64,000 nt of DNA. Source: Engraulis encrasicolus. Taxonomy: Eukaryota; Chordata; Actinopteri; Clupeiformes; Engraulidae. Below, one piece after another: positions 12,347 to 23,910 of this stretch. How positions within the stretch are numbered: position 1 is the first letter of the stretch; every line of letters starts with the position of its first letter. The stretch covers positions 45,796,088-45,860,087 of the forward strand of contig NC_085873.1 of NCBI RefSeq assembly GCF_034702125.1, read 5' to 3'. The notes under the pieces are model-generated. The model was not told where the DNA came from, did not search any database, and saw only the letters and a program-made list of their open reading frames with translations. Position numbers and translations under genes: made by a program.

Positions 12347-12362
12347 CCTGTGGGTGGGAAAA
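12347..12362 (-). promoter_or_regulatory. Predicted splice acceptor of GPCR 1
   Basis: On the minus strand, TTTTCCCACCCACAG lies five bases before the first ATG. It implies a spliced non-coding leader exon. The same arrangement occurs at the other two cluster members. Confidence 0.5.
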
Positions 12363-13392
12363 ACAAATAAACAAACACACCGACAAGCAAAAGTTTGTAG
12401 GGATCATAGTGAAAAAAGAATAGTATGCATATTCTAGTTTCCTGAGAACAAGTCCCGGACAACCATCATTTCAACTTTTAACAAGAGAAACAAACGATTT
12501 TAGGGATTATTGAGCAAAATAAAGCTTATGTACAAGTCAATGATATCCATCTATTTACCAAAGCTTGCGTTTTCCTGACCACATGACCTGACATCTGTTC
12601 ACAAAAGAAACAAATACAAACAGGCAAACAGATGTAGGGATTTTAAAGCAAAAACACTTTTGCATGGCATCCAATTGGAATGCAATGCCATAGATTACTA
12701 ACTAGGCCAACAAGACTACAATAGAAAATTTAACATGTTGATGAGGAGTTACCTTTTACATGATGTGATGTGATGTGCCGTGTGGTGCAAATCTTAACGA
12801 CAGAGCAGGGTCTTCTGTTTATCTGTTAGCAGGTGCTGTGACCAAAGAGTTTGCTGGAACATGTATGCCTGATGTACAGATAATATATGGATGTGTGTGA
12901 TTTGAATAGCCAGGTGTGTATGGTTGGTATGTTGCTTAAATATTAAGGCCTACGGCATACTGTGACAACACGGCTGTAGGTGTGACTATACTGATTTCAC
13001 ACTAGTGACTCACACTAATAACAATAATAACAATAATACTTACATAGCGCCTTTCAAAACACCCAAGGTCGCTTAAATAAACTAGTGACTCAGGTGCGAG
13101 ACTGTGAGGGATTACCACAGTATACTGTATTCAATGAGGGATTGCCACTATATACAGTTTATTTGGTCAGGGGAGAGATGCTTTATAGCATAATGCCTGT
13201 ACAGTACTTGTACAGTACAATACTTGTAGAAATAAATACTTGTGGAATAAAACAACTTTGCAACCGTGTCAACAATGGTGTTTCCCATGGACAACCAGCA
13301 ACACATACTCTAATAAAGACATTTGTATAGGTACTCTAGGTGTAATGTATATGTACTGTCTATGTCTAATTGTCTATGTCCACACCTAGAGT
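12363..13392. other. Non-coding interval upstream of GPCR 1
   Basis: No gene recognised. At 13018-13075 an (AAT/AAC)-rich stretch followed by CATAGCGCCTTTCAAAACAC resembles a common fish interspersed-repeat 3' tail. This is a low-certainty call. Confidence 0.35.
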
Positions 13393-13400
13393 CTCTAGAG

Positions 13401-13595
13401 CAGGCGTCACCAACGTGGTGCCCGTGGGCCTATAAAGAATATTTCCTTATAAAGTATAAGCAATTTATCATTCAATCTGGTGTGAATTGCGAATTATGTC
13501 AAGACATCAGTAGAGGATTTTGAACAAAAGTAGCCCTCGGGTAGCCCTTGGTAGCCCCTGGTAGCCCTCTGACCCAGAAAGGTTGGGGACCCCTG
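13401..13595 (+). mobile_element. hAT-like MITE, CAGGCGTCACCAACG family, copy 2
   Basis: The 195-bp element has ends CAGGCGTCACC and GGTTGGGGACCCCTG. The flanking 8-mers CTCTAGAG (13393-13400 and 13596-13603) are identical, a perfect target duplication. It is an internally shorter relative of 5406-5715. Confidence 0.85.
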
Positions 13596-13686
13596 CTCTA
13601 GAGCATATGTCTATGTCTGTATGGCGAAGTACGAAACATACAGTATCTTACATAGTATGAGGTTTACATTGTCTGATTATATAATA

Positions 13687-14121
13687 ATAGAAAACAGACA
13701 ATGAACTGCAGGTCACAGGTGCTGCTGCCCAATGGAAACTAGAGATGCACCGGATCCAAGATCCGGTTCCGGATCCGGCAGGAGAATAGGGTTTTTCACA
13801 GGAACCGGATCCGGTTCCAGGATCCAGGATCCGGTAGCCGCGATTTTTCAGTCAAAATAGTTTGAGTCAATGTGATAAAAATGGCCCACGTTTGTGAGTA
13901 GGCTATGTGTTTCAACCCTTTCGTAGGATCCGGTATCCGGTTCCGGATCCGGCAGGATCTTAAGCAGTGGATCTGGTATCCGGCAGGATCCTAAAAATCA
14001 GGATCCGGTGCATCTCTAATGGAAACACTTTTGTGTTTATATTGCAATAGAAAACAGACAATGAACTACAGAGGTCACAGGTGCTGCCGCCGAAATGCAA
14101 ACACGATTGTGTTTATATTGC
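13687..14121. repeat. ~75-bp tandem duplication split by a MITE
   Basis: ATAGAAAACAGACAATGAAC, GGTCACAGGTGCTGC and TTGTGTTTATATTGCAA occur twice in order. In the first copy they are separated by the MITE at 13740-14018. The second copy (about 14046-14121) is continuous and therefore records the pre-insertion sequence. Confidence 0.7.
13740..14018 (+). mobile_element. hAT-like MITE rich in GGATCCGG repeats
   Basis: The 279-bp element has TIRs TAGAGATGCACCGGATCC and its reverse complement, and identical 8-bp flanks ATGGAAAC (13732-13739 and 14019-14026). The interior is built from reiterated GGATCCGG and CCGGATCC palindromes. A fragment of the same family occurs at 25946-26020. Confidence 0.88.
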
Positions 14122-14675
14122 AAACACACCATCCATGATCCATCATAATGCCCCTGACCCTGACTGCTGAACACCTGGGTATTCAAATCAGTGTGTGGCC
14201 GCTTCAGAGGTATTTCTGATAGTAATATGGGTGCTGAAAAGGTCAGTCTGAATGCCTTTCATTTTTAAATAAAAAAGCTGCCTCCGCCTATAAGAACATA
14301 AATATCTCAGCTTCTGAAGCACCTAAAAATATGCACCAAGTTGCATTTTAAACGCTAAGACCCTCATCTTTCATGATCATCTCAAGCAAACAGAGATTTT
14401 TTAATAAAGTTGTCTCAAATCTCATGGGCCTGGATGTTGCGTAATGCAGCTCCAGGCGCCAGGGCCAATGTTGCGCAACGCAACATCAGGCATCAAAGTA
14501 CCATAGTACTACCCTATTATGACATAACACGGGGCCTTTAGTAATGCACTATGACTTGGTCATTGCCATTCCGGTAACAGCAAATATATAACGGCGTGTC
14601 TTAATGGGTTACCACAGAAAAGACTCAAGTGTTCTTGCCCAATAATATCAGCTCAGCTTGTTATAGGAACACAGG
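14122..14675. other. Non-coding stretch
   Basis: It contains a short palindromic patch near 14470 (ATGTTGCGCAACGCAACAT). Otherwise nothing recognised. Confidence 0.35.
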
Positions 14676-14915
14676 GGCAGTCGTGGCTCAGTGGTTAGAG
14701 TACTGGGTTGGCAACCCAAGGGTTCCCGGTTCAGTGCCCGACCGGACCACGGCTGAAGTGCCCTTGAGCAAGGCACCTAACCCCCACATTGCTCCCCGGG
14801 CGCCGCTCAGCAGGCAGCCCACTGCTACGGACTAGTGTGTGTACTTCAATGTGATTCACTAGTCCAAATGGGATAAATGCAGAGAAAGAATTTCCCCTAC
14901 TTATACTTAGGGGAC
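14676..14915 (+). mobile_element. tRNA-derived SINE
   Basis: The 5' end keeps polymerase III promoter elements: an A-box-like GTGGCTCAGTGG and a B-box-like GGTTCCCGGTTCAGTGCC, about 35 bases apart. A tRNA-unrelated body follows (CTGAAGTGCCCTTGAGCAAG, then TTCACTAGTCCAAATGGG). A degraded relative lies at 27736-27870. It is not a functional tRNA gene, because the B-box is mutated and the acceptor stem is missing. Confidence 0.75.
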
Positions 14916-15162
14916 CAAAATTGGTTCCAATCCAGATTGGCTCCAATTGGCTTCAGGATACACACCATTGTCATCATCCTCATCTCTGTCCCCATGATGA
15001 CTGCTGTTGGACACCTGTGTATTCAAATCCGTGAACGCCAACCGTGTCACTAGATGTCAACCCAAGCAATACATCATCCATCACCTCTCATGCCTATTAC
15101 ATTACAAGATGCTCCTTTAGGGGGAGCTGGCAGCAGGTCTGAGGTAAGTGTAATAGAGCAGA

Positions 15163-15335
15163 GTGGGCCCTGCCGTGGCCAACCGGTAGGGCACTCGCCT
15201 GCCATGCGGCTGACCTGGGTTTGATTCCCGGCCCAGGTCCTTTGCCGACCCCTCCCCGTCTCTCTCCCAATTCGCTTCCTGTCCACCTCTCACACTGTCC
15301 TATCAATAGCGTTGAAAAAGACAAAAAAAAACAAA
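15163..15335 (+). mobile_element. tRNA-derived SINE, second family, with A-rich tail
   Basis: A tRNA-like head contains GTAGGGCACTCGCC and a good B-box, GGTTTGATTCCCGG. It continues into TCCTTTGCCGACCCCTCCCC and CTTCCTGTCCACCTC, then an A-rich tail at 15318-15338. The body differs from the SINE at 14676. Confidence 0.7.
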
Positions 15336-15417
15336 AAGTAATAGAGTGGAGAGGTGTAGAAGGAAATTGCTCTTCATTGACCCCAGTCCAGATTTACATT
15401 GGAAATGTATAATTTCC

Positions 15418-15775
15418 TTAAAGGGACACTGTGTGAGATTTTTACTTGTTTATTTCCTTAATTCATATTGCCCATTTACTAATGTTACCTTTTTCATGAA
15501 TACTTACCACCACCATCAAATTCTAAGTATTCATTATGACTGGAAAAAATGCACTTTTCATACATGAAAAGGGGGATCTTCTCCATAGTCCGCCATTTTG
15601 AACGTCCAAAAAATAGCCATTTTTAGCTGCAAACATGACTCTACTTGGACCATACTAGGAAATATTTGTTTATTACTTAGTATACTTTCATGTAAAGATC
15701 AAATTTGGCAATAGGCAGCCCAGTTTCAATGAGCAGCATAGTTGCAGTGCCTTTTTTGACCATTTCCTGCATTGG
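15418..15775 (+). mobile_element. TTAA-target MITE, copy 2, right end decayed
   Basis: The left end is TTAAAGGGACACTGTGTGAG. The interior (AATTCTAAGTATTCATTATG, CAAATTTGGCAATAGGCAGC) is a fuller version of the element at 1866-2086. The expected right inverted end is not recognisable near 15770. Confidence 0.6.
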
Positions 15776-15916
15776 TTTTATAGCTGATTATTTTAAATTG
15801 CTATAAAAATATATTTGTTTTGACAATGAGTACAGGCATTTTTTTAACATTGCAATGTGTATTTGACACTTGACACTATTGGCACCTGGTACATGTGTAG
15901 CTACCTCAGCTGGAGA

Positions 15917-16005
15917 TGGAGTGTGTGTGTGTGTGCATGTGTGTGTGTGTTTGCGCGAGCGCACGTGAGTGTGTGTGCGTGCGCGCGCCGTGTGTGCGTG
16001 TGCTG
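15917..16005. repeat. Imperfect GT/CG-rich simple repeat
   Basis: Alternating GTGTGTGT and GCGCGAGCGCACGTG purine-pyrimidine tracts over about 90 bp. Such sequence is prone to Z-DNA in general. Confidence 0.75.
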
Positions 16006-16395
16006 ACATCTCACCTCATGTGTGACGTATGGACAGCTGCTCAGTAGATGGCCCTGAAATTCAAATCTAGACTGGACGTTGAGAGATAAATGTCATAGAC
16101 ACAGGGTACCCTGCCCTGGGCATATACTGTACATGTAACACCACATGAGAGAGGTCTGCTGCACCATCCATACAGGTATGATCAATGCAGGATGAACTAT
16201 TATGCTGGGAAATACACATATTGCATGTAATTTAACATGTATGTTAGCTGTTCAGGACAAAGCAGTGTGCTGACTTAATTTATACACAGATCTTGAGGAC
16301 ATTAAGATGAACTTCAGGTGTTGTGGAAACTCACTGTGAAAAAAAAGTGATTTTCTGATCCAGATCTTTCCTGTATTTTAACGCAGAATTTTTTA

Positions 16396-16410
16396 AAGAT
16401 TGTTTTATAG
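16396..16410 (+). promoter_or_regulatory. Predicted splice acceptor of GPCR 2
   Basis: AAGATTGTTTTATAG ends eight bases before the ATG, mirroring the arrangement at the other two receptor genes and suggesting a spliced untranslated leader. Confidence 0.45.
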
Positions 16411-16418
16411 GTATTACC

Positions 16419-17315
16419 ATGTCTACAGAGTTTACATCGCCGAATGTCACCAACAACATCACTAGTGTGGTATTCGATCCATATTCCTGTACCGATAGGC
16501 CTGTTGGTTCTCTGGTCTGGTCCATATTCTGTGGGACTTCTGTATTGGTCGGTGTACCCGCTAGCTTTTGGCTACTGTGGGTGTTCGTCCAGAAGCACCG
16601 TAGTGGCTTGACTAACGACGTCTTCATGTTTAACCTCACCATCATGGACCTGATCTTCAACATCCTTCTAATTCCCAACGTGCTAAACTATTACATTTGG
16701 CAGAATATGGAGCTATTCATGGCACAAACATTCTTCGAATTGTTTGGTTTGTTTGGGCGACCCCTTGTTATGACGTGCATTTGCGTGGACTGCTACCTGG
16801 CCGTGATTCACCCCATTTCATATATGAAGACCATGAAGAGGAGATACAAAATGGTGGTCTGCGCTTTGGTCTGGAGCTTCACTTTAGTGTATGGTGCCTC
16901 AATAGTATATGGGCTAGCCACCATGCCTTCAACTGTAACCTCACTCCATTTTGTCATTCCTTACTTATTCTACCTCCTAATTATTGGACTCTGTGACTTT
17001 TTTGTCCTGTGTGCATTGAGAAAGCCCGATCCGTCTGGAAAAAACACCATCCATCCGCAGAAGCAGAAAGCTCAGCAGACCATCATCAACAGCTTGGTGA
17101 TGAGCATCGTGGCCTATCTGCCTCCACTCGTCTCAGGGGCCTTGCAGTCCCTGCGCCCCGTTAGTGCTGAGGTGTTCACGTGTGATATTTTTATTCCTTG
17201 TTTGATTGGAGCCTACCTTGGAAGTAACATCATGCCCATATTGTACTTGGGCAATCTTGGCAAACTGAAAGGTATGTGGGCATATATTAGAAACAAATGT
17301 GGAAATACTGTATGA
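16419..17315 (+). CDS. Rhodopsin-like GPCR, cluster member 2
   Basis: A 298-residue intact receptor. The N-terminus has NVT and NIT glycosylation sites (9-15). TM1 is about 31-58, TM2 67-90, TM3 103-130, TM4 145-167, TM5 175-199, TM6 222-243 and TM7 256-281. The DRY position reads D124-C125-Y126, so the Arg is missing. TM6 has YLPPL in place of CWxP, and TM7 has MPILY in place of NPxxY. The third loop carries RKPDPSGKNTIHPQKQKA (201-218), almost identical in the other two copies. The start (ACCATGT) follows a splice acceptor. It is delta-group (P2Y/PAR-like) in overall form; the ligand is unknown. Divergent orientation from member 1 with 4.1 kb between. Expected to sit in the plasma membrane. 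Confidence 0.88.
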   Translation: MSTEFTSPNVTNNITSVVFDPYSCTDRPVGSLVWSIFCGTSVLVGVPASFWLLWVFVQKHRSGLTNDVFMFNLTIMDLIFNILLIPNVLNYYIWQNMELFMAQTFFELFGLFGRPLVMTCICVDCYLAVIHPISYMKTMKRRYKMVVCALVWSFTLVYGASIVYGLATMPSTVTSLHFVIPYLFYLLIIGLCDFFVLCALRKPDPSGKNTIHPQKQKAQQTIINSLVMSIVAYLPPLVSGALQSLRPVSAEVFTCDIFIPCLIGAYLGSNIMPILYLGNLGKLKGMWAYIRNKCGNTV

Positions 17316-17579
17316 ATTGCTTGTTGTTATTCACCCTACCCTGGAAGCAATTCTATGTAATATGTTATGCTTATGTTTTACTTACTACCTGGACCAACTG
17401 AAAGATATGGGGAGATGTTTTGGACACAGAAATGTATATAATGTAGGCCTATAAATTGACGTTCAGAATGAACAAAACATAGCTATTTCATACCAGAAGA
17501 GCCTTTCATTTTAATGTGAATGATTGTATTGTATCTTAAAGGCCATCATTTCTTCAGCAGTTAAACACCGTCTTGACAG
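17316..17579. other. 3' flank of GPCR 2
   Basis: AT-rich, with no element recognised before the stem-loop at 17580. Confidence 0.35.
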
Positions 17580-17735
17580 TGAACAAAATTCAAAAGACAC
17601 CGCACACTGCTTACTTCTAAAGAGCGAACCTGATGACGCACTGGGCAAAATGCGTTGTTTGCTCCGAAAAATAAATAAAATAATAATTAAGTAAGATAAA
17701 GTAAGCAGTGTGCGGTGTCTTTTGAATTTTGTTCA
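17580..17735. repeat. Stem-loop with ~37-bp near-perfect arms
   Basis: TGAACAAAATTCAAAAGACA...CTGCTTACTT (17580-17616) is the reverse complement of 17699-17735. The ~82-base loop contains ACTGGGCAAAATGCGTTG. The form suggests a small fold-back element. It lies 265 bp past the GPCR 2 stop codon and would be transcribed as a hairpin if read through. Confidence 0.8.
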
Positions 17736-18419
17736 ATGATTCACCTTCTCCTGCCTCACACCTGCATTGCTGTGCATTGCTGAGGGCTTGTGCACAAGGA
17801 CTCTCTTGAACTTTGACTGTCTTGACAGTGTTGTATTCATTGTGTATTGGATGTACAGGTATACTTTTACTGACATGATATGGTGTGTGCACTGGGGGGG
17901 CAACTGCTATTCCAACATACCGCCATTCCGACATATGGCCATTCCGACAGTATTTGATTGCCATTACGAGCCATTACGAGTCATTTAAACATTGTTGCAA
18001 GTACATAAAAGTGTGTGAACAACGTTCTAACTCTATTGACATTTGCAACAATGTTGCGACACGAGCGGAAAGTGGAGAGAGTGACAGCGCAATTGCAAGA
18101 TTGATAAATTTGTCACAGTCCAAATACTAAAGGTAGGGTCTGAGATCTTTGAAAAACAGTTCCTGCAAGCTGGAAAATGGTTCCTGCAATAAAACTTCAA
18201 TGTCTGAATGGTGGTATGTAACCGTGTCAGAATGTTTGTGCATATAGTAGAAATTATTTTTGCCCATTTTTCTTTGCAGATTATCTCTAAAACATTAATA
18301 GTTTGTGACTGTAGCTTGGCAAATGAGAGATTCACTTCTCTCCATAGAATTACTATAGGGTTAATATTTGGAGACTGTCTAGGCCTACAGTCTAGACTTT
18401 AATATGCTTCTTATTCAGT
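17736..18419. other. Non-coding stretch
   Basis: Nothing recognised apart from a repeated CCATTCCGACA motif at 17930-17950. Confidence 0.35.
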
Positions 18420-19528
18420 CACTCCTTCGTTGCTTTGACTGTATGTTGTATATTGTCATGTTGAGAGATCCAAAAATGGTCCACCATTCAGTGTAGTGGT
18501 GGAGGGAAGGACATTTGCACTCAGGATTGCACATTACATGTCTCCCTCCATCCATTCGTTGACGATGTGAAGTTGTCCTGTGCCTTGGCCAGACAAACAC
18601 CCTCAAACCATAATGATACCACTTTCATGCATGATGGTGAGGAGGGTGTTCTTGGGATCATAGACAGCAGTACTCTTTCTCAAAACACATTGAATTGTGT
18701 TAATGCCAAACAGCTTGATTTTGGTTTTATCTGACTACAGCACCTCCTTATCATATCCTAAACCAGTCTGATGTCCGTTGGCAAACCTCAGGTGGGACTG
18801 CACAGGTTCCTACCATGTGTGCACTACAGGATTTTAAACCTCTGTGGCATTAAGTGCTACCAGTGGTTTTCTCAGTGATTTTGGTCCCAGTAGTTTTGAT
18901 ATCATTGCCTAGTTCATCCCGTACAAGTCTAGGGTGCTTTCTTTCTGTTCTCATGATTATCAAATCCCTACAAAAGATAAAATCTTGTATAGAACCCCAG
19001 ACAGGTTGGTGGATAGTCATTTTGTATTCCTCACATTTTGGAAGAAATGCATCAACAGCTGGGTCATTAATACCCAGTCTCTTCCTTGTGGCTTTGCAGC
19101 CCTTTGCTCAGGTCTAAAATCTTGTCCCTGATCTCATTTGACTGCTCTTTGGTCTTTCCCATGCTGGTGAGGTTGGAGTTTGACTGATTCACTCATACTA
19201 TGGACTGATTCTGCTGATTCAATGTGTCTTTTATGCATGTTAGTATGTAGAGGTGTCTTTCATTCAGATGACAAGTTGATCGGAAGTGCCCATCTGGTCT
19301 GTGGGCCCGGAACTGTAATCAGTTGGCAGGGGATCAAATACTTATTTTGCTCGATGAAATGGAAATAAATTAATATATATTCTCTTAAGTTCATTTCTGG
19401 ATTTTCTTTTTGATATTCTGTCTCTCCATATTAGAATACATATTATCATAACATTTATTGACTGATCACGTCTTTGTTAGGTAAACCAACAAAATCAGCA
19501 AGGGATCAAATACTTATTGGACTCACTG
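18420..19528 (-). pseudogene. Degenerate Tc1/mariner element (minus strand)
   Basis: On the minus strand, fragments of a Tc1-type transposase are still legible, including a region near 18590-18670 with NTLLTIMHES- and GGVCLAK-like stretches, scattered over several frames with stops. The right end is intact: GGATCAAATACTTATTGG and ACTCACTG followed by the TA target at 19529-19530. A related internal GGATCAAATACTTATT lies at 19331-19346. The left terminus is missing. It is a dead copy. Confidence 0.6.
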
Positions 19529-19675
19529 TAAATGCAACAAAGTGGGTTCAACTCCAGTCTCCGAAATGGGCATGTTTTTTTTTTTTTTTTTTAAACAAAC
19601 TCCTGTCCTTTTACACTTTTACACCAGTTTTGAGTGGAACCAAATGTTTCCTAAAAAAATAATAATTTAAACTCT

Positions 19676-20016
19676 TTAAGAGTCACTGTATATTGACACC
19701 TCGTTTTTTAGTAGCAATGCAAGTCTATGGGGAACAAACAAAACATCATGAAATTTAATTATAAACTACTTTAAAATTAATGCCACATTCACCAGAGTGC
19801 TAAACAGCTATTAAATCCCGTCCTGATTTCACTTGTGGCTTGATGCTAATGCTGCCCATTTACTTCCAGTGATTATGCTAAGCTATGCTAATAATTCTGA
19901 TCCAATAAATCGGAGTACTGAAAACACTTAGAAGAAAATGATATGCACATTCATGAATAATGCTTGGAAATACAGCAAATATGTGAAAATCAAAAAAGGG
20001 TGGACTGTTCCTTTAA
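19676..20016. mobile_element. Possible TTAA-flanked MITE
   Basis: TTAA at 19676 and 20013 bracket ends that read GAGTCACTGTA on the left and TGGACTGTTCCT on the right; the reverse complement of the right end is AGGAACAGTCCA. The match between ends is weak, so this is tentative. Confidence 0.35.
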
Positions 20017-20170
20017 CCTGTCTGTGATGAAATGGTTTTACACTTTTACGTTTACCACTAACAACAAAACTATCCCAGCAAAAGGGGTCAAAACATGTGA
20101 GATTTGGGCCCCACATGGATCGAGGCCCCACCTTGTTGGTGTGCTCCTATAGCAGAGGCCCCACGAAGGT

Positions 20171-21194
<1,024 letters not shown>

Positions 21195-23202
21195 GGTCAG
21201 GCCAGGGGCGGAGTGGCCCACCTTTTCCCACCGGGAGAATTTTCCCCTTGGCGGCCCTCTTTAAAAAAAAACAAACAAAAAAAAAACAAAACAAAAAAAA
21301 GCGAACAACATGGTTTCCTAACCAAAAAGACAAAAGCCACGAAATCTGCAGTCGTACTACATGTGAACATTAGTGTAGTCAAAATATCAACCTGAATTGG
21401 AGAATGTAGCCTACACCTTGATGAAATGCACAGCCAGTGGTTTAGTCTATGTAAAACGCAGGTATACGCACCCATTTCAAAATTTCAGGGATTGCAGTAT
21501 ACCCACTTAAAATGGATTGATCCATTATTTACAATAGCACAAATATATACAGTACACATAAAATAATGCTCAAATATACAGTATACCCACTTCAAAAAGT
21601 AGACTACACCACTGGAGCCATCATCACAGTCCAAAGCATTCATTGGCCTACTAGGTTAGGCTACATCACGCTACTGTTCCATGCAAATGTGCACTCCACT
21701 GTCATTTTGACAGTTTGAAATTGAAATATCGTTTAAGGAAGACGGATGAGCATGGGCACAAAGTTTTGAGTGTGGGGATTTTTAGAAGAGTAGGCTCACA
21801 AAATATAGTATAGTAGCATATAGCTTACAAAAAGTCTGTCTACATTGTGCAATAAACCAACCATGCAGCAAATAAGCCAAACCTAGCTACTTCAAAGCAC
21901 AACTATAATTCAACAAAATGTATAACCAAACGGTGTAGGCCTACCTTAAAACGCTGTCTTCGTCGCAGCAAATGTCTTTGTTTCTTGGAATTACATTTTA
22001 ATCCACAGTTTAGGCTACACACCCAGCACTGCTCACATCAGAATCTTGTGTGTAGCTGGGTCTCTTAGCGTCCAAAAAGGGCCTAATCGTTACGCAATGG
22101 ATAGAAGCACCAAAATCGGTGTAGACCTTCCTTAGGGTATTCTCCATCATTTCAGAAGGGGTGCCCCAAATTTCAATGTCATTAAGGTCATTTTTATGGG
22201 GTAAATCCAAGATGGCTGCCCAAAACCAGCCAATAGTAGTAAAATGCTGTACTGCCTGGACATAATGGTGTTATGGGCCAATCCACCTATTTGTGTGTGA
22301 TGTATACAAACTGAACTTTGAAAATATGTGCAAAACTTACCATAAAAACAATGTTATATATGTCTTATTTAGATTCAAAAACAGGAAAATCATAAAAACC
22401 ATGGTCAGAATGAGATCACTCTACAATTGAGAGCTCATTTCTGGGCATTTAGCTATTGAACCAACATTCATTAAGAGTTTTAAAAATTTGCAGTGGGTCA
22501 TATCTATAACATCCAAAAAGAAAATTGTGGTTAGAAAATTTAGGGGAGAAGAGATAAACCCTTGAACTGGGCCACACATAACTGTCCCAATGTTAGCATG
22601 CTAGCATTAGCAGGTTCAGACACTCAGTCTGCTCTTCAGATAAAGATGGCAAACAATAATTTTAATCCCACTTACACATGCGCGCACACACACAAACTAC
22701 TACTACTTCCTTAGGACCCCCTCAATGATTTAACCCTAGAAGTCCAACTGAAATATATTCATATCAATCAAGTCAATAATACATGTACATATCAAGTGTC
22801 AGTGACAGCTGTCAAATGACAAATGTATGCTGATTAATGTTCAGATATGTATATCGCAGTCCTAAGTGTGCAATGGAGTGATAAGGGCATTTATGCTTAG
22901 GAAATTATGAATAATCAATATGCAATACACCATCCATACAGTATATTGACAGATACTTTGTTTTAAAAGAGCAAAATGGTAACATGTCTGTTTTTCCATC
23001 TACTTTTGGCTTTAATCTAGATGACATGTTGGCTACCTAACCACTTAATTTATTGTTTGCTCGTTATTTTTTATTTGTGGGTGTGGTCCTTTGTTTAAAA
23101 CATGTCTGCCTGCCTTCCCTCTCTCACATAGGCTACTAAAATAGTCTTTCAAAAACTTGAAACAACAGCATGTGGAAATCCTATTGGTTTTGGAGGGCTA
23201 AC

Positions 23203-23670
23203 GTCTATAAGACTATACTGTACTCTACTGTATTGCACTGTACTGTACTCTACTATACTGTACTGTACTGTACTGTACTGTACTGTAATGTGATATACCG
23301 TACTGTACTCTACTGCACCGTGCAGTATGCTACTGTACTGTACTGTACTGTACTGTACTGTACTGTACTGTACTAGACTGCACCGTACTGTATGCTACTG
23401 TACTGTACTTAACTAGACTCCACCGTACTTTATGCTACTGTACTGTACTTTACTGTACTGCACCGTACTGTATGCTACTGTACTGTACTGCACCATACTG
23501 TATGCTACTGTACTGTACTGTACTGTACTTTACTGTACTGCACCGTACTGTATGCTACTGTACTGTACTGTACTATACTCTACTGTACTTTATTATACTG
23601 CACCATTCTGTATGCTACTGTACTGTACTGTACTGCACTCCACTGCACTGCACTGTACTGTACAGTACAA
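23203..23670. repeat. (ACTGT)n pentanucleotide array with higher-order units
   Basis: About 460 bp are built on CTGTA/ACTGT pentamers. Variant pentamers recur together as GCACCGTACTGTATGCTACTG-type blocks, spaced roughly 30-65 bp apart at least six times. This shows that longer units were also duplicated. Confidence 0.9.
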
Positions 23671-23693
23671 CTATAGAACTGAAACATGTAGAG

Positions 23694-23910
23694 CGGTGGT
23701 GCTCAAACTGTGGTACGCGTACCACTGGTGGTACTTGAGACATCTCTGGTGGTACTTGGAATGCCATTATGAACCTCTCCTGTACTGACTGGCAAAAGTG
23801 AATATGGAAGGCCTTTACTGCGATATTCTAATGTTGGTTGTCAAGGTGGTACTCGGAGAGCTCAATATTTTTTCAGGGGGTACTTCACGCAAAAGGTTTG
23901 AGAACCACTG
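23694..23910 (+). mobile_element. hAT-like MITE with GTTTGAGAACCACTG end
   Basis: The 217-bp element runs from CGGTGGTGCTCAAACTGTGG to GGTTTGAGAACCACTG. The flanking 8-mers ATGTAGAG (23686-23693 and 23911-23918) are identical. It lies within the 3-kb element at 22053-25057. Confidence 0.88.

Noticed and set aside
12343..12462. N-terminal extension of GPCR 1 to a Met at 12462
   Set aside because: It would read through a good splice-acceptor sequence and adds a Tyr/Phe/Leu-rich stretch absent from the paralogs.
14676..14750. Possible tRNA gene
   Set aside because: The acceptor stem does not pair and the B-box is mutated. The sequence continues into a SINE body.
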